Part shown: piece by piece, positions 9,229 to 18,662 of the stretch | Numbering within the stretch: position 1 is the stretch's first letter | How the letters are laid out: the number at the start of each line of letters is the position of its first letter | NCBI RefSeq assembly: GCF_013004645.1 | Contig: NZ_JABEME010000009.1 | Location: forward strand, 62,001 to 126,000 | DNA: 64,000 bases | Reading direction: 5' to 3' | From: Stenotrophomonas africana | Lineage (GTDB): Bacteria; Pseudomonadota; Gammaproteobacteria; Xanthomonadales; Xanthomonadaceae | Notes under the pieces: generated by a model | The model's database searches: none | Told to the model about the DNA's origin: nothing | Seen by the model: the letters and a program-made list of their open reading frames with translations, nothing else | Made by a program: the position numbers and the translations under genes

Positions 9229-9359
9229 TGGCAGAATGGGCAACTGTATTCGATTGCAGTGCTCGCCGTCATGCGGCAAGCGCGCAATCATCACTGCCAT
9301 CGGGAGGGCCGAGGCAGTCCCAAAAGACAGCCCGGCTTCGGGCGGACCGGATAGGTGAT

Positions 9360-10442
9360 ATGGCAAAAGTGCAGTTGCAGGGTGTGCGCAAGGTCTATGA
9401 CAACGGCCAGGTCGCGGTGAAGGACGCCAGCTTCGAGGTCGCCGATGGCGAGCTGATGGTGCTGGTCGGTCCGTCCGGCTGTGGCAAGTCGACCCTGCTG
9501 CGGATGGTGGCTGGCCTGGAGGAGATCAGCGGCGGCACGCTGACCATCGGTGATCGCGTGGTCAACGACGTGGCGCCGAAGGATCGCGACATCGCCATGG
9601 TGTTCCAGAGCTACGCGCTGTACCCGCACATGACCGTGGCCGAGAACCTGGCCTTCGGCCTGAAGCTGCGCGGGCATGACAAGGCGACCATCGACAAGCG
9701 CATCGCCGAGGCCGCGCAGACGCTGGGCCTGACCGAGATGATGGACAAGCTGCCCAAGGCGATGTCCGGCGGCCAGCGCCAGCGTGTTGCGCTGGGCCGG
9801 GCGCTGGTGCGCGAGCCGGCGGTGTTCCTGCTCGACGAACCGCTGTCCAATCTGGATGCCAAGCTGCGCCACAGCGTGCGCACCGAGATCGCGCAGCTGC
9901 ACCGCAAGCTGGGCACCACCATGATCTACGTGACGCACGACCAGGTCGAAGCGATGACCCTGGGCCAGCGCATCGTGGTGCTGAAGGACGGCATCATCCA
10001 GCAGATCGATACGCCGATGGCCCTGTACGACCGCCCGGCCAACCTGTTCGTGGCGGGTTTCCTCGGCAGTCCGGCGATGAACGTGCTGCGTGGCACGCTG
10101 CAGGGCGATGCCGGTGGCGTGACCGTGGTCGACGGCGAGTGGCGTGCACCGCTGGGCCAGGCCACGATCGATCCGGCATGGCTGCAGAAGCCGATCGCGG
10201 TGGGCGTGCGTCCGGAGCACCTGCAGCCGGCGGCTGCCGACGATGCGCATGCATTCACCGCGCGCATCGAGGGCATCGAGCCGGTCGGCAACGAGATATT
10301 CGTCAATCTGAGCAGTGGCCAGCACGCGCTGACCATGCGCGTGGCGCCGCAGGCGCTGCCGGCGGTGGGTGAGCAGATACGCGTGGCGATCCACCCGCAG
10401 GGCCTGCATTTCTTCAGCCCGGAAACCGGCGAGCGCCTGTAG
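9360..10442 (+). CDS. Sugar ABC transporter ATP-binding protein, MalK/UgpC type
   Basis: A 360-residue ATPase of the CUT1 sugar-importer family. Walker A GPSGCGKST, signature MSGGQRQR, Walker B VFLLDEPLSNLD and the switch THDQVEAMTL are intact, followed by the C-terminal OB-like regulatory domain (about residues 235-360) with VGVRPEHL typical of MalK/UgpC. I start it at ATG 9360 (MAKVQLQGVRKVY); the frame is open further upstream but without ABC homology. No permease or binding-protein gene is adjacent, so it probably energises importers encoded elsewhere. A LacI-type operator lies upstream. Confidence 0.92.
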   Translation: MAKVQLQGVRKVYDNGQVAVKDASFEVADGELMVLVGPSGCGKSTLLRMVAGLEEISGGTLTIGDRVVNDVAPKDRDIAMVFQSYALYPHMTVAENLAFGLKLRGHDKATIDKRIAEAAQTLGLTEMMDKLPKAMSGGQRQRVALGRALVREPAVFLLDEPLSNLDAKLRHSVRTEIAQLHRKLGTTMIYVTHDQVEAMTLGQRIVVLKDGIIQQIDTPMALYDRPANLFVAGFLGSPAMNVLRGTLQGDAGGVTVVDGEWRAPLGQATIDPAWLQKPIAVGVRPEHLQPAAADDAHAFTARIEGIEPVGNEIFVNLSSGQHALTMRVAPQALPAVGEQIRVAIHPQGLHFFSPETGERL

Positions 10443-10445
10443 CGG

Positions 10446-10509
10446 GTAGTGCCGGCCGCTGGCCGGCAACCTCAACTGTGCGTGGTTGCCGGCCAGCGGC
10501 CGGTACTAC
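10446..10509. repeat. SMAG inverted pair
   Basis: GTAGTGCCGGCCGCTGGCC is followed after a short spacer by its inverted copy ending CTAC at 10509. It lies between the convergent stop codons of the ABC ATPase gene and ygfZ and could form a long hairpin in either transcript. Confidence 0.8.
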
Positions 10510-10577
10510 CATTCCTCCGCCGAAGGCGTGCGGACCAACGGTCCGCACCCACCAGTGCAGATCCCCACCAACCTGCT

Positions 10578-11453
10578 TCAGCGTGCCAGACCATCCAGCA
10601 ACGGCACGCGCTGCGCAATGGCATCACCCACCTGCAGGTCAGCATCACCGGCCTCCAGCGGCAGCACCGCCAGTGCCAGGTCGCCGGCCACGCTGGCAAT
10701 CGTGCCCAGCGCCGCGCCATCCTGCTGCACGCCATCGCCGGCCTGCGCCGGTGCCGCGGTATGCAGCAGCTGCACCGCGCGCTTGGCTTTGCCGAGGAAG
10801 TGGGTGCGGGCGACGATTTCCTGGCCCGGGTAGCAGCCCTTCTTCACGCTGTAGCCATTCAGACGGTCCAGGCCCAGCTGCTGCGGAGTCCACACTTCGC
10901 GCTGGCTTTCTTCCAGGCGCGGCAGGCCGTAGCGCAGGTCGGCCTGGCGCCAGGCCAGAGCGAAAGCGGCTTCATCGGCCTCACTGCCGGCAGCGAAGGC
11001 ATCGGCACTGGCAATACGCAAGGTGCGCGGCAGGGCATCACTGCCCACGTCCAGCTCCCAGCCATCACCTGCAGTGTGCGCAATCGCGGCGGCGCTGGCG
11101 GCCTCGGGCGCAGTGAAGGCGCCGGCCACCGCCAGATCGCTGCGCAGCAGCACTTTGACCTTGCGGCGGAACACGAAGCGCTGCAGTTGCGACGCAATCG
11201 CATCGGCATCACCGTCGGCCAGCACCAGCATCACATGGTCCTCGGCCAGCCGAAGCAGCTGGAACACCGCCAGGGTGCGGCCCTTGGCGCTCAACCAGGC
11301 GCTCCACTGCCAGTGCTGCAGGGGCAGGGCAGTGACGTCGCTGCTGAACTGGGCGTGGGCGAAAACGGCCGCATCCACGCCCTGCAGGCTCAGCAACTGG
11401 TGGCCGGGCAGGCGCGGATATCCGACGAAAGCAGGGGGCAGGTTGTCAGGCAC
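10578..11453 (-). CDS. ygfZ: YgfZ-like folate-binding protein (Fe-S cluster maintenance)
   Basis: The protein resembles the aminomethyltransferase-fold YgfZ/IBA57 family, which binds tetrahydrofolate and supports assembly or repair of certain Fe-S enzymes. The diagnostic K-G-C-Y-x-G-Q-E motif is present as KKGCYPGQEIVAR. The start is uncertain: the frame is open to an ATG at 11504, which would overlap the divergent SdhAF4-like gene, so I prefer GTG 11453 (then PDNLPPAF), though no strong ribosome binding site precedes it. It is divergent from the succinate dehydrogenase block, a sensible place for an Fe-S maintenance factor. Confidence 0.88.
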   Translation of the reverse strand: MPDNLPPAFVGYPRLPGHQLLSLQGVDAAVFAHAQFSSDVTALPLQHWQWSAWLSAKGRTLAVFQLLRLAEDHVMLVLADGDADAIASQLQRFVFRRKVKVLLRSDLAVAGAFTAPEAASAAAIAHTAGDGWELDVGSDALPRTLRIASADAFAAGSEADEAAFALAWRQADLRYGLPRLEESQREVWTPQQLGLDRLNGYSVKKGCYPGQEIVARTHFLGKAKRAVQLLHTAAPAQAGDGVQQDGAALGTIASVAGDLALAVLPLEAGDADLQVGDAIAQRVPLLDGLAR

Positions 11454-11492
11454 GTGAACGAGGTCTAAAATTTGTGCGTTGCGAGACCGAAC

Positions 11493-11663
11493 ATGATAGG
11501 CCAAACAACCCCCACTCCCGACGACGAATCTGAAGCCCCGCTGGTCCCCGCGGCACCCGTGCCCGTGGAACAGGAAAAAGCAGAGGAATTCGGCGGCCGC
11601 GGCGGACTTGATCCGGTGCGGTATGGCGATTGGGAGAAAAACGGACGCTGCATCGATTTCTGA
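11493..11663 (+). CDS. DUF1674 / SdhAF4-like succinate dehydrogenase assembly factor
   Basis: A 56-residue protein with an acidic, proline-rich N-terminal half and the conserved C-terminal block EEFGGRGGLDPVRYGDWEKN ending GRCIDF. This block defines DUF1674, the bacterial counterpart of mitochondrial SDHAF4, which binds flavinylated SdhA and helps it join SdhB. It lies 56 bases before sdhC, at the head of the sdh operon, which supports that role. ATG 11493 was chosen; a GTG 21 bases upstream is possible. Confidence 0.85.
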   Translation: MIGQTTPTPDDESEAPLVPAAPVPVEQEKAEEFGGRGGLDPVRYGDWEKNGRCIDF

Positions 11664-11719
11664 TCAGCATTGAGCCAACGCGGCCGCGTGCCGCCCAGCC
11701 GAGACAACGAGCCCAGCGA

Positions 11720-12112
11720 ATGGCGACCAGACAACGCCCACTTTCCCCGCACCTTCAGGTGTATCGCTGGCAGATTCAGATGGCCACCTCGATCCTGCAT
11801 CGAGCCACTGGCGTCTTTCTGTCTGTTGGTGCCCTCATCATCGCCGCCGGGCTGCTGGCCCTGATGATGGGGCCCGAGTCCTGGAACTGCTTCACCGGCC
11901 ATGCCGGGGCCTGGTATGGCCGCGTGTTCCTGTTCGCGTGGACATGGTCGTTCGCCTATCACCTGTGCAATGGCATCCGCCATGTGGTGCAGGACTTCGC
12001 CATCGGCTTCAGCATCCCCGCCTTCATCCGCAGCAGCTGGCTGTCGGTCATCGGCAGCCTGGTGATCACCCTGCTGGTGTGGGCCTATGTGATGTTCGGA
12101 GGTGCCGCGTGA
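11720..12112 (+). CDS. sdhC: Succinate dehydrogenase cytochrome b556 subunit
   Basis: A 130-residue three-helix membrane anchor that contributes to quinone and heme b binding in complex II. The family signature RPLSPHLQVYRW and SILHRATGVFLS are at the N-terminus, and HLCNGIRHVVQDF in the second helix carries the expected axial heme His. The start at ATG 11720 (MATRQRPLSPHL) removes an unrelated upstream extension. Its TGA overlaps the GTG start of sdhD by 4 bases. Confidence 0.95.
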   Translation: MATRQRPLSPHLQVYRWQIQMATSILHRATGVFLSVGALIIAAGLLALMMGPESWNCFTGHAGAWYGRVFLFAWTWSFAYHLCNGIRHVVQDFAIGFSIPAFIRSSWLSVIGSLVITLLVWAYVMFGGAA

Positions 12113-12495
12113 GCAAGTTCCGTACCCCGTTGAAGAGCGTGCGCGGCCTGGGCTCGGCCAAGACCGGCACCGAGCACTTCGTGCACCAGCGCCTGACTGC
12201 CGCCGCCCTGGTGGCGCTGGGCATCTGGTTCCTGGTCTTCGTGCTGAGCCTGCTGGGCTCGGACTACGCGACCGCCGCCGCCGCCGTGGCCAAGCCGTGG
12301 AACGCAGTGCCGCTGATCGGCCTGCTGATCGCCATGTTCTGGCACGCGCAGCTCGGCATGCAGGTCGTGCTGGAAGACTACATCCACGAATCGCTGCTGG
12401 CCCTGGTGCTGCAGACCGCGGTGAAGTTCGTCGCCGTGCTCGGCATGATCGTCAGTGTGTTTGCGGTGGGCCGCATCGCCCTCGGCGTTGCCTGA
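12109..12495 (+). CDS. sdhD: Succinate dehydrogenase membrane anchor subunit
   Basis: The 128-residue second membrane anchor of complex II, starting at a GTG that overlaps sdhC (GTGA). It opens SKFRTPLKSVRGLGSAKTG and contains the conserved EHFVHQRLTAAAL segment; three hydrophobic helices follow, with HAQLGMQVVLEDY carrying the second heme-side His/Asp region. It lies 31 bases before sdhA. The ATG-initiated frame starting further upstream is an artefact running through sdhC. Confidence 0.93.
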   Translation: MSKFRTPLKSVRGLGSAKTGTEHFVHQRLTAAALVALGIWFLVFVLSLLGSDYATAAAAVAKPWNAVPLIGLLIAMFWHAQLGMQVVLEDYIHESLLALVLQTAVKFVAVLGMIVSVFAVGRIALGVA

Positions 12496-12526
12496 GCCCA
12501 GGCACCAACACAGGAATCCAGATTAG

Positions 12527-14317
12527 ATGTCCGCTTACAAGATCACCGAACACAAGTACGACATGGTCGTGGTCGGCGCCGGCGGCGCCGGCCTGCGCGC
12601 CACGTTCGGCCTGGCCGCCAAGGGCCTGCAGACCGTGTGCCTGACCAAGGTCTTCCCGACCCGTTCGCACACCGTTGCCGCCCAGGGCGGTATTTCCGCC
12701 GCGCTCGGCAACATGGGCGAGGACGACTGGCGCTACCACTTCTTCGACACCATCAAGGGGTCGGACTGGCTGGGCGACCAGGATGCCATCGAATACATGT
12801 GCCGTGAGGCCATCCCGGCCATCATCGAGCTCGAACACTACGGCGTGCCGTTCTCGCGCACCGCCGAAGGCAAGATCTACCAGCGTCCGTTCGGTGGCAT
12901 GACCACCAAGTACGGCGAAGGCCCGGCGGCGCAGCGTACCTGCGCGGCGGCCGACCGTACCGGCCACGCGATGCTGCACACCCTGTACCAGCAGTCGCTG
13001 AAGCACGATGCGCGCTTCATGATCGAGTACTTCGCACTCGACCTGATCTTCGACGACGAAGGCGCCTGCCGCGGTGTGCTGGCCCTGGACATGTCCGACG
13101 GCACCCTGCACCTGTTCCGCGCCCAGGGCGTGGTGCTGGCCACCGGTGGCTACGGCCGCGCCTACTTCAGCGCCACCTCGGCGCACACCTGCACCGGCGA
13201 CGGTGGCGGCCTGGCCATGCGAGCCGGCATCGCCATGCAGGACATGGAGTTCGTGCAGTTCCACCCGACCGGCATCTACGGCGCCGGCTGCCTGATCACC
13301 GAGGGTGTCCGCGGTGAAGGTGGCATCCTGCGCAACAGCAGCGGTGAGCGCTTCATGGAGCGCTACGCGCCGCACTACAAGGACCTGGCCTCGCGCGACG
13401 TGGTCAGCCGTTCGATGACCATCGAGATCCGCGAAGGCCGCGGCGTCGGCGAGCACAAGGACCACATCCTGCTCGACCTGACCCACCTCGGCCCGGGCGT
13501 GATCGACGACAAGTTGCCGGGCATTGCCGAGAGCGCCCGCATCTTCGCCGGCGTCGACGTGCACAAGCAGCCGATCCCGGTCATCCCGACCGTGCACTAC
13601 AACATGGGCGGCATCCCGACCAACTACCACGGCGAAGTCGTCCGCAAGGACGGCGACAACCCCGACGCGGTGATCCCCGGCCTGTACGCGATCGGCGAAG
13701 CCGCCTGCGTGTCGGTGCACGGTGCCAACCGCCTGGGTTCGAACTCGCTGCTGGATCTGGTGGTGTTCGGTCGTGCGGTGGCCAACCGCTGCGCCGAGAC
13801 CATCAAGCCGGGCGCATCGCACAAGCCGCTGGCGTCTGATGCCTGCGACAAGGCACTGGGCCTGCTGGACAAGCTGCGCCACGCCAACGGCGATACCCCG
13901 ACCTCGGTCATCCGCGATCGCATGCAGCGCACCATGCAGGCCGACGCGGCAGTCTTCCGCACCAGCCAGACGCTGAAGGAAGGCTGCGAGAAGATGGACA
14001 AGATCTTCGACTCGTTCCAGGACGTGAAGGTCTCCGACCGTTCGCTGGTGTGGAACTCGGACCTGATCGAGACCTACGAGCTGAACAACCTGCTGCTCAA
14101 CGCGGTGGCGACGATCAACTCGGCCGAACAGCGCAAGGAAAGCCGCGGCGCGCATGCGCACGAGGACTTCCCGGACCGCGACGACGTCAACTGGCAGAAG
14201 CACACCCTGGTCAGCGTCGACGAGAAGGGCAAGTGCAGCTTCGACTACCGTCCGGTGCACATGTACACGTTGACCGACGACGTGTCCGTAGTGCCGCCGA
14301 AGCCGCGCGTGTACTGA
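12527..14317 (+). CDS. sdhA: Succinate dehydrogenase flavoprotein subunit
   Basis: The 596-residue catalytic subunit oxidising succinate to fumarate. The FAD-binding Rossmann motif [16 protein letters not shown] is at the N-terminus. The covalent-flavin histidine lies in [15 protein letters not shown]. The substrate-site segments [11 protein letters not shown] and [18 protein letters not shown], with its catalytic Arg, are intact. It sits in the sdhC-D-A-B order typical of proteobacteria, between an SdhAF4-like factor upstream and SdhE downstream, both of which act on this subunit. Confidence 0.98.
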   Translation: MSAYKITEHKYDMVVVGAGGAGLRATFGLAAKGLQTVCLTKVFPTRSHTVAAQGGISAALGNMGEDDWRYHFFDTIKGSDWLGDQDAIEYMCREAIPAIIELEHYGVPFSRTAEGKIYQRPFGGMTTKYGEGPAAQRTCAAADRTGHAMLHTLYQQSLKHDARFMIEYFALDLIFDDEGACRGVLALDMSDGTLHLFRAQGVVLATGGYGRAYFSATSAHTCTGDGGGLAMRAGIAMQDMEFVQFHPTGIYGAGCLITEGVRGEGGILRNSSGERFMERYAPHYKDLASRDVVSRSMTIEIREGRGVGEHKDHILLDLTHLGPGVIDDKLPGIAESARIFAGVDVHKQPIPVIPTVHYNMGGIPTNYHGEVVRKDGDNPDAVIPGLYAIGEAACVSVHGANRLGSNSLLDLVVFGRAVANRCAETIKPGASHKPLASDACDKALGLLDKLRHANGDTPTSVIRDRMQRTMQADAAVFRTSQTLKEGCEKMDKIFDSFQDVKVSDRSLVWNSDLIETYELNNLLLNAVATINSAEQRKESRGAHAHEDFPDRDDVNWQKHTLVSVDEKGKCSFDYRPVHMYTLTDDVSVVPPKPRVY

Positions 14318-14383
14318 TCCGACCCCGCCTACCATGCAATCCGCGCCCAAGGGCGCGGGCCGCCTGAGCCAACGAGAGCAGCC

Positions 14384-15169
14384 ATGGCCGAGTTTTCACT
14401 CCCCAAGAATTCCAAGATCACGAAGGGCAAGCACTTCCCCGTCAAGAACGGCGGCAAGAACGTGCGCACCTTCAAGATCTACCGCTGGAGTCCGGACGAC
14501 GACAGCAACCCGCGCACCGACACCTATGAAGTTGATCTGGACGCCTGTGGCCCGATGGTCCTGGACGCCCTGATCAAGATCAAGAACGAGATCGACCCGA
14601 CCCTGACCTTCCGCCGCTCCTGCCGCGAAGGTATCTGTGGTTCGTGCGCGATGAACATCGACGGCACCAACACCCTGGCCTGCACCCGAGCCATCTCGGA
14701 CTGCGGCAAGAAGGAAGTGCCGATCTATCCGCTGCCGCACATGAACGTCGTCAAGGATCTGGTTCCGGACCTGACCCACTTCTACGCGCAGTACGCGTCG
14801 ATCAAGCCGTGGATCCGCACTCAGACCCCGGCACCGCCGGACCGTGAGCGCCTGCAGTCGCCGGAAGACCGCAAGAAGCTGGACGGCCTGTACGAGTGCA
14901 TCCTGTGCGCGTGCTGCTCGACCAGCTGCCCGAGCTACTGGTGGAACGGCGAGCGTTACCTGGGCCCGGCGATTCTGCTGCAGGCCTACCGCTGGATCAT
15001 CGACTCGCGTGATGAGGACACCGGTGCGCGCCTGGACGATCTGGAAGATCCGTTCAAGCTGTACCGCTGCCACACCATCATGAACTGCGCCCGGACCTGC
15101 CCGAAGGGCCTGAACCCGGCGCTGGCGATCGCCGAGATCAAGAAGCTGATGATGGAACGCCGCGCCTGA
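14384..15169 (+). CDS. sdhB: Succinate dehydrogenase iron-sulfur subunit
   Basis: A 261-residue electron-transfer subunit. The [2Fe-2S] domain shows CREGICGSC and the later LAC ligand. The C-terminal domain carries [12 protein letters not shown] for the [4Fe-4S] cluster and [17 protein letters not shown] for the [3Fe-4S] cluster. It lies 66 bases after sdhA and is followed by two direct SMAG hairpins before sdhE. Confidence 0.98.
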   Translation: MAEFSLPKNSKITKGKHFPVKNGGKNVRTFKIYRWSPDDDSNPRTDTYEVDLDACGPMVLDALIKIKNEIDPTLTFRRSCREGICGSCAMNIDGTNTLACTRAISDCGKKEVPIYPLPHMNVVKDLVPDLTHFYAQYASIKPWIRTQTPAPPDRERLQSPEDRKKLDGLYECILCACCSTSCPSYWWNGERYLGPAILLQAYRWIIDSRDEDTGARLDDLEDPFKLYRCHTIMNCARTCPKGLNPALAIAEIKKLMMERRA

Positions 15170-15188
15170 TCGGCTCTGGCTGTACCCG

Positions 15189-15245
15189 GTAGAGCCGCGC
15201 CATCCGTGGCTGTGCCACCCCAGTAGAGCCACGCCATGCGTGGCT
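15189..15245 (+). repeat. Two SMAG hairpins in direct orientation
   Basis: GTAGAGCCGCGCCATCCGTG (from 15189) and GTAGAGCCACGCCATGCGTG (from 15223) are adjacent same-strand copies in the sdhB-sdhE gap. They could form stable mRNA hairpins protecting or separating the sdhCDAB message. Confidence 0.8.
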
Positions 15246-15267
15246 TTGCTGTATCTGGAGAAACACG

Positions 15268-15516
15268 ATGGAAGAAGATGTTCTGCTGAAGAAGCTGCGC
15301 TGGCGCTGCCGCCGCGGCATGCGCGAGCTGGACCAGCTGTTCGGCCGTTACCTGGACCGTGAATGGAGCACTGCGCCGACCGAAGAGCGCGAAGTTTTCC
15401 TGTTCCTGCTCGATTGCGAGGACGATAAGTTGTGGCGCTGGTTCATGGGCTATGAGGCCTGCCCGCATGCGCACGCGATCCCCCTCATGCAGAAGATCCT
15501 CGCCCTCAAGCCTTGA
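15268..15516 (+). CDS. sdhE: SdhE, FAD assembly factor for succinate dehydrogenase
   Basis: An 82-residue SdhE/YgfY/SDHAF2 protein required for covalent flavinylation of SdhA. The hallmark [18 protein letters not shown] (the RGMxExD surface motif) is present, followed by the acidic [15 protein letters not shown] segment. A good ribosome binding site (GGAG) precedes ATG 15268. The next gene, ygfX-like, begins inside its 3' end, reproducing the ygfX-ygfY pairing known from enterobacteria. Confidence 0.95.
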   Translation: MEEDVLLKKLRWRCRRGMRELDQLFGRYLDREWSTAPTEEREVFLFLLDCEDDKLWRWFMGYEACPHAHAIPLMQKILALKP

Positions 15517-15916
15517 GTGGCGCCCCTCGCGGCTGCAGGCCGCCGCCCAGCTGGCGGTACTGCTGGCCGCACCCTGGCTGCTGCGCGCATCGGATCTGCC
15601 GCCACGGCTGCTGATGCCCGCCGTGTTGCTGGCCTGGGGCGTCGGGTTGGCAGAACTGGCCTGGCGCCAGCGCAGGCCGCGCGTGCAGGTGCTTCTGCCG
15701 GTACCGCCCGAGCCGCTGCAGGTGGCCGCAGAGGACGTCGATGCACCACAACTGGTCGTGCGTGGCCCATGGTTGTTGCTGCTCTGGCGTGAGGATCGGC
15801 GCCGCCGGCGCCTGCTGTTCTGGCCGGATGTGCTCGATTCCGGGCAGCGACGTGAACTGCGACTGGCCGTGGCCGCACGCAGCGTTTCCCGTCGGCCCCG
15901 GTCAATGGCACCATAA
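15467..15916 (+). CDS. YgfX/CptA-like membrane protein
   Basis: A 149-residue protein with [18 protein letters not shown] near the N-terminus, a hydrophobic hairpin (about residues 20-65) and a C-terminal beta-rich region ([14 protein letters not shown]). This resembles YgfX, the membrane partner encoded beside SdhE, described in E. coli as CptA, an inhibitor of FtsZ/MreB assembly. It overlaps sdhE by 50 bases in another frame. The start is uncertain between ATG 15452 and 15467; neither has a strong ribosome binding site, so translation may be coupled to sdhE. Confidence 0.7.
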   Translation: MRTRSPSCRRSSPSSLEWRPSRLQAAAQLAVLLAAPWLLRASDLPPRLLMPAVLLAWGVGLAELAWRQRRPRVQVLLPVPPEPLQVAAEDVDAPQLVVRGPWLLLLWREDRRRRRLLFWPDVLDSGQRRELRLAVAARSVSRRPRSMAP

Positions 15917-15939
15917 GCTGAATTGACTGGCGTGCCTGC

Positions 15940-17181
15940 ATGTTCAAACCCATTCCCGTGGCGATCGGCCTGCGCTACCTGCGCGCCAAGCGCCGCAACG
16001 GCTTCATCTCCTTCATCTCGATGGCATCGATTCTGGGCATCGCGCTCGGCGTTACGGTGCTGATCACCACCCTGGCGGTGATGAGCGGTTTCCAGAAGGA
16101 AATCCGCAGCCGCCTGCTGCAGATGACCGCGCACACCACCATCAGCCGCGACGGCGAGCCGATGCCGGACTGGATGCGCGTGGTGGACGTCGCCCGCAAG
16201 GACCCGCGCGTGGCCGGTGCCGCACCCTACATCGAGATCCAGTCGATGATCAGCGGCCCGCGCGTGCAGGGGGCGATCATCCAGGGCATCGATCCGGCGC
16301 TGGAGCCGAAAGTCTCGGTGATCGACAAGAAGGTCACCAAGGGCAGCTATGACAGCCTCAAGCCGGGCAGCTTCAACCTGCTGCTGGGCAAGGAACTGGC
16401 GATCTGGCTGGGTGTTGACGTCGGCGACCAGGTACTGGTGACGTTTGCCGAAGTGCAAGGTACGCCCGCCGGCGCGGTGCCACGGATGAAACGCTTCACC
16501 GTCAGCGGCATCTTCGAGGCCGGCTACAACGAGGTCGATCGTGGCGTCGGCTTTGCCAACATGCAGGACCTGGAGCGCGTGCTGCGCAGCGATGGTGCCA
16601 CCGGCGTGCGGCTGAAACTGCACGACATGGACCGCTCGCTGGAAGTGGGCGTGGACCTGGCGCAGAGCCTCGGCGGTGCTTACCGCGTGAGTGACTGGAC
16701 CCAGCAGAACGCCAACCTCTACCACTCGCTGCGCATGGAGAAGGTGGTGATGGGCATCCTGCTGTCGCTGATCATCGCCATGGGTGCCTTCAACCTGGTG
16801 TCCTCGCAGGTGATGCTGGTGACCGACAAGCAGGCCGACATCGCTATCCTGCGCACCCTTGGCCTGACTCCTGGCGGGGTGATGCAGGTGTTCATGGTGC
16901 AGGGTTCGCTGATCGGTATCTTCGGCACGCTGGCCGGCCTGATCGGCGGCATCACCCTGACCCTCAACCTGGAGCGCATCCTCGGCGCCATCGAGAGCGT
17001 GTTCAACGTCAAGCTGCTGCCGGAGGATGTGTACTACATCACCGGCCTGCCGACCGACATGCAGACCGGCGACGTGGTGGCGATCACCGTGGTCGCGCTG
17101 CTGATGAGCTTCCTGGCCACCCTGTATCCCGCCTGGCGGGCAGCACGCACCCAGCCGGCGGAGGCCCTGCGTTATGAATAA
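15940..17181 (+). CDS. lolC: Lipoprotein-releasing ABC transporter permease (LolC/LolE)
   Basis: A 413-residue inner-membrane protein with one N-terminal helix ([20 protein letters not shown]), a large periplasmic domain and three C-terminal helices in the FtsX-type permease region ([20 protein letters not shown]). With LolD it extracts outer-membrane lipoproteins from the inner membrane and hands them to LolA. Only one permease gene is present beside lolD, so LolC and LolE cannot be told apart; many xanthomonads have this arrangement. The stop overlaps the lolD start by 8 bases. Confidence 0.92.
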   Translation: MFKPIPVAIGLRYLRAKRRNGFISFISMASILGIALGVTVLITTLAVMSGFQKEIRSRLLQMTAHTTISRDGEPMPDWMRVVDVARKDPRVAGAAPYIEIQSMISGPRVQGAIIQGIDPALEPKVSVIDKKVTKGSYDSLKPGSFNLLLGKELAIWLGVDVGDQVLVTFAEVQGTPAGAVPRMKRFTVSGIFEAGYNEVDRGVGFANMQDLERVLRSDGATGVRLKLHDMDRSLEVGVDLAQSLGGAYRVSDWTQQNANLYHSLRMEKVVMGILLSLIIAMGAFNLVSSQVMLVTDKQADIAILRTLGLTPGGVMQVFMVQGSLIGIFGTLAGLIGGITLTLNLERILGAIESVFNVKLLPEDVYYITGLPTDMQTGDVVAITVVALLMSFLATLYPAWRAARTQPAEALRYE

Positions 17182-17887
17182 GGTCTTCAACCGCGGCGAT
17201 GAAGTGATCCGCGCCGAAGCACTGGGCAAGACCTACGCCGAAGGGCGCATGCAGACCCCGGTGTTCGATGGCCTGGACCTGACCGTCACCGCCGGCGAGA
17301 CGGTGGCGATCATCGGTGCCTCCGGCGCCGGCAAGAGCACGCTGCTGCACCTGCTGGGTGGCCTGGACATTCCCACCGCCGGCGAGGTCTATGTGACCGG
17401 CCAGCGCATGTCGGCGCTGTCGGACACCGCGCGCGGCCTGCTGCGCAACCAGGCGCTGGGCTTCGTCTACCAGTTCCATCACCTGCTGCCGGAGTTCACC
17501 GCGCTGGAAAACGTGATGATGCCGGTACTGCTGGCTGGCACTGCGGTCGCAGAAGCGAGCAGCCGGGCCACCACGCTGCTGGAAGCGGTCGGCCTCGGCC
17601 ATCGCCTGGACCACAAGCCGGGCGAGCTGTCCGGTGGTGAGCGCCAGCGTGCTGCGGTGGCGCGGGCACTGGTCAATCACCCGGCCTGCGTGCTGGGTGA
17701 CGAGCCGACCGGCAACCTGGATGACCGCACGGCTGCAACGGTGTTCGAGTTGATGCTGGAACTGAATCGTGCGCGTCACACCAGTCTGGTGCTGGTCACC
17801 CACGACCGCAGCCTGGCGCGGCGCCTGGACCGGGTGCTGGAGCTGCGCGAAGGGCGCCTGCACGCGCTGGCGCACGCCGACGTCTGA
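17174..17887 (+). CDS. lolD: Lipoprotein-releasing ABC transporter ATPase LolD
   Basis: A 237-residue ATPase of the LolD/MacB/FtsE class. Walker [10 protein letters not shown], signature LSGGERQR and Walker [12 protein letters not shown] are intact, and [22 protein letters not shown] is the characteristic Q-loop region for LolD. It overlaps the permease gene by 8 bases and powers lipoprotein release by that permease. Confidence 0.95.
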   Translation: MNKVFNRGDEVIRAEALGKTYAEGRMQTPVFDGLDLTVTAGETVAIIGASGAGKSTLLHLLGGLDIPTAGEVYVTGQRMSALSDTARGLLRNQALGFVYQFHHLLPEFTALENVMMPVLLAGTAVAEASSRATTLLEAVGLGHRLDHKPGELSGGERQRAAVARALVNHPACVLGDEPTGNLDDRTAATVFELMLELNRARHTSLVLVTHDRSLARRLDRVLELREGRLHALAHADV

Positions 17888-17945
17888 GGCGCAGGGCCCG
17901 CTTTGGAAGAGGCCGGCCCTGGTCGGCTGCTCCTGCAGGGCAAGC

Positions 17946-18018
17946 GCCAACCGAGGTTGGCGACTACCGGAATCCGGGGCCTTGGGTCTGCTTTGGTAGA
18001 GGTCGACCTGGGTCGACC
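17946..18018. repeat. Two SMAG-type hairpins, opposite orientation
   Basis: A reverse copy ending CTAC at 17967 is followed by a forward GTAGAGGTCGACCTGGGTCG copy from 17996. They lie in the 221-base gap after lolD, which otherwise shows nothing recognisable except the next gene's ribosome binding site. Confidence 0.7.
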
Positions 18019-18108
18019 GCCGACCGGCGCCTGAATGGGGCTGCCGGTCGTCGCGCCGGCGTTGCCAGCCCAGGCGCATGATGGCGATAGTTCCCCGAGG
18101 AGATCGCC

Positions 18109-18567
18109 ATGAAGACCCCGATCCTGATGGCCGGACTCTGCCTGGCCCTGGCCGCCTGCGCCACCACTGGCCGGCTCAGCAGCGCCGAGAAGCTCGACCT
18201 GTACCGCGCCCACGCCGGTGCGCCGCAGAACGACATGCAGTTCTTCGGCACCCTCAACGGCTGGACCGAGCTGGGCGACAGCGCGCTGGCGGTGTGGACG
18301 CGCCCGAGCGAGGCCTACCTGCTGGAGCTTAGAGGCCCCTGCCAGGACCTGCCGTATGCCACCGCCATCGGCCTGACCAGCCAGATGAACCGTGTTTCGG
18401 CGCGCTTCGACAAAGTGCTGGTGCGCGGCCCTACCGGCGGCCCGCGCATGCCGTGCTTCATCAACAGCATTCGCAAGCTGGACGTGAAGGCGCTGCGTGC
18501 CTCCGAACAGGAACTGCGCCAGGCGCAGGTGCAGGAGCGCGAGGAAAACACCGCGCCGGCGAAATGA
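18109..18567 (+). CDS. DUF6491-like lipoprotein
   Basis: A 152-residue exported protein. Residues 1-17 form a signal peptide ending in a lipobox (LALAAC), so the mature protein should begin at Cys17. The rest resembles small conserved xanthomonad proteins (GRLSSAEKLDLYRAHAGAP; a pair of cysteines near GPCQDLP and MPCFINSIRKLD). GGAGATCGCC precedes the ATG. The function is unknown. It ends just before a long palindrome that probably terminates it. Confidence 0.8.
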   Translation: MKTPILMAGLCLALAACATTGRLSSAEKLDLYRAHAGAPQNDMQFFGTLNGWTELGDSALAVWTRPSEAYLLELRGPCQDLPYATAIGLTSQMNRVSARFDKVLVRGPTGGPRMPCFINSIRKLDVKALRASEQELRQAQVQEREENTAPAK

Positions 18568-18570
18568 TCA

Positions 18571-18637
18571 AAAAAGGGGACGGAGGGGATTAAGTCGTTT
18601 GTGCCACAAACGACTTAATCCCCTCCGTCCCCTTTTT
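18571..18637. terminator. 67-base perfect palindrome, bidirectional terminator between convergent genes
   Basis: Two 33-base arms, starting AAAAAGGGGACGGAGGGGAT, are perfect inverted copies around a single unpaired C at 18604. Both ends are A/T runs, so either transcript would end in a GC-rich stem followed by U5. It starts 3 bases after the lipoprotein stop and lies 25 bases from the yggX stop. The outer arm AAGGGGACGGA recurs in the smeX terminator at 48838. Confidence 0.8.
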
Positions 18638-18662
18638 GTTGGCGGCCGGCACTACCTGTGTG

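Larger units (their letters stand above)
9008..9359. other. Divergent regulatory region between zwf and the sugar-ABC ATPase gene
   Basis: This 352-base gene-free stretch separates two divergent sugar-metabolism transcripts. It contains two 14-base LacI-type dyads, at 9029-9042 (zwf side) and 9215-9228 (transporter side). I see no convincing ORF or RNA gene in the remainder. Confidence 0.7.
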
